From contig JAODUP010000657.1 in NCBI GenBank assembly GCA_025642065.1, positions 152,001 through 216,000 on the forward strand: a stretch of DNA of 64,000 bases, in the 5' to 3' direction. A program made the position numbers and the translations under genes. The DNA is from Paralvinella palmiformis. Its lineage: Eukaryota > Annelida > Polychaeta > Terebellida > Alvinellidae. Positions 62,978-64,000 of the stretch are shown here, piece by piece. The notes beneath the pieces are model-generated. The model saw only the letters and a program-made list of their open reading frames with translations, searched no databases and was not told the origin of the DNA. Within the stretch, counting starts at the first letter, position 1, and each line of letters opens with the position of its first letter.

Positions 62978-63106
62978 ATGGTTGAGACAACAAACACAGT
63001 CTCGGGCCAGGCTAGTTTCATTTTGGGACATAATCAGTGCATTCTTGGCAACTACCATTTCAAGAAGAACTTTCAGAAGTTGGCCAAAGACCATGGTCCA
63101 TGCTAA
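62978..63106 (+). CDS. Possible first exon or small ORF, unrecognised
   Basis: ATG at 62978 opens a 42-codon frame: MVETTNTVSGQASFIL, then GHNQCILGNYHFKKNFQKL and AKDHGPC. Its composition looks protein-like, and it lies just downstream of a CTAGATCTAG cluster of the kind found near the other gene starts. A different frame stays open from 62982 to 63278. GT donors are available near 63094 and 63111, but no partner exon could be identified in the remaining 900 bp. It could equally be decayed transposon sequence. Confidence 0.3.
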   Translation: MVETTNTVSGQASFILGHNQCILGNYHFKKNFQKLAKDHGPC

Positions 63107-63242
63107 CATGGTATTCCCTACACGGTGTGATCCAGTTGAGACCATCGTGCAGAATAACCCTTCAAGACTGACAGTACACCGATTTGAACAACCTTTTGGC
63201 TCTCTAAGTAGTGAAGTACATCAAATTCAGAAAGTTGCATTA

Positions 63243-63292
63243 TTGCAATGGTTTGTGTATTTCATCTATCCGATTTAAACAAACCATTGCAA
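63243..63292. repeat. Perfect 14 bp inverted repeat (hairpin)
   Basis: TTGCAATGGTTTGT at 63243-63256 and its exact complement ACAAACCATTGCAA at 63279-63292, separated by a 22-base AT-rich loop. Confidence 0.85.
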
Positions 63293-63545
63293 CGATGTTA
63301 AATGTTGGAATTTTTTGACATATGCTCTGTGAGTAACTGAATGAAAAACATAATAACACTGATGAACAGAGTATATATGCCTGCAAGGAATTTTGTCCGC
63401 ATGGGTTTTGTACATGATGTTATGTCCAACATTAGTAACTGTACAGATGGACTTGGTACAGTGTGTACTAAAAAACCAAACCCAGTTGAACTAAGTCCCT
63501 GAGCTGCAGACATTTTGTGTGAATGAATCAAACTTTGACAAGAAT

Positions 63546-63746
63546 CTAAGCATGTAATTCGGGAAGTTCCTCTAAGGATAGCTGCTCCTCTCCCACTGTT
63601 GATTTGTATCTCCCATTATACCACAAAATGCCCTGGGCTGTGATTGTATTTATGGAGATGTTGAATTTAGAATAGGTGATATATTTGAGAGAGAAAACCT
63701 TGCCAATTAATGGCCCATCTGGGTGGATACTCATCCACTGACATAC
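63546..63746 (-). CDS. Unrecognised ORF or decayed coding fragment
   Basis: The minus strand is open with SIHPDGPLIGKVFSLKYI, then AQGILWYNGRYKST and GEEQLSLEELPELHA before a stop at 63546. Its composition resembles real coding sequence, but I cannot name a family. A neighbouring plus-strand stretch (63358-63495) also has a long coding-like frame. Both may belong to one broken mobile element. Confidence 0.25.
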   Translation of the reverse strand, partial: VCQWMSIHPDGPLIGKVFSLKYITYSKFNISINTITAQGILWYNGRYKSTVGEEQLSLEELPELHA

Positions 63747-64000
63747 CTTGCCACAAATTAATTAATTTCCAGGTTAAGCTAATTAATGTGATTTTTAGAC
63801 TGTCTATATTAACAAAAGTGAACAGTTCCTTGTTAAATTATTTATTCACACATGAAGAAAGCACTAAATAGACTAAAAATGTGTTGTAAGCAAACTATTG
63901 ATAGCAAAAACTATTTTAGATTTTATGCAACACAGTGTGACCTTTTGGGTCATCATCTTTCATAACAATTTCAAGATTGACTTCACTAGATGACTATCAT

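Noticed and set aside
1..64000. CRISPR array, prokaryotic operon, phage or viral integration
   Set aside because: Nothing in the window has such structure; tandem repeats are eukaryotic microsatellites and the coding genes are intron-containing animal genes.

Overview
This is a 64 kb piece of an AT-rich animal genome. It has introns with GT/AG borders, long 3' UTRs, microsatellites, tRNA-headed SINEs and many decayed transposons. The genes are single-copy bilaterian types. The repeat mix, together with clusters of CTAGATCTAG-type words near gene 5' ends, suggests a mollusc, probably a gastropod; that assignment is inference.

Five protein genes could be assembled exon by exon with the reading frame kept across every junction. 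They are TMEM14 (minus, 9-2354), PPP1R8/NIPP1 (plus, 10971-21076), a TGIF-type TALE homeobox gene (plus, 23458-25333), a TMEM244/SYS1-family membrane protein (minus, 30040-36334) and ATAD2/ATAD2B (plus, 36880-53270, 25 coding exons, 1477 codons). The genes are unrelated by pathway and there is no operon logic. TMEM244 and ATAD2 are head to head, with about 545 bp between their start codons, so they probably share a promoter. TGIF and TMEM244 converge.

The space between and inside genes is mostly mobile-element debris. 2.4-10.9 kb holds a Mutator-like (MULE) transposase relic, a GC-rich patch with an unrecognised ORF, two broken CR1/jockey-like reverse transcriptase relics and a tRNA-derived SINE. 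The PPP1R8 introns hold a LINE 3' end, an 828 bp foldback element, a non-autonomous hAT-like element and two copies of a small element with repeated TCAATTCCA words. The ATAD2 introns hold a hAT relic whose reading frame still shows a TTF-type zinc finger, next to a hAT-like terminus. 54.3-64 kb has no clear gene. It contains a ~0.8 kb (GTGA)n array, a duplicated repeat, a CTAGATCTAG cluster at 62.7 kb and a possible unrecognised first exon at 62978.

I found no CRISPR array, rRNA, functional tRNA gene or prokaryotic-type system. The most distinctive signals are the CTAG/GATC word clusters near gene 5' ends, the layered transposon structures and a non-canonical PP1-docking motif in PPP1R8.
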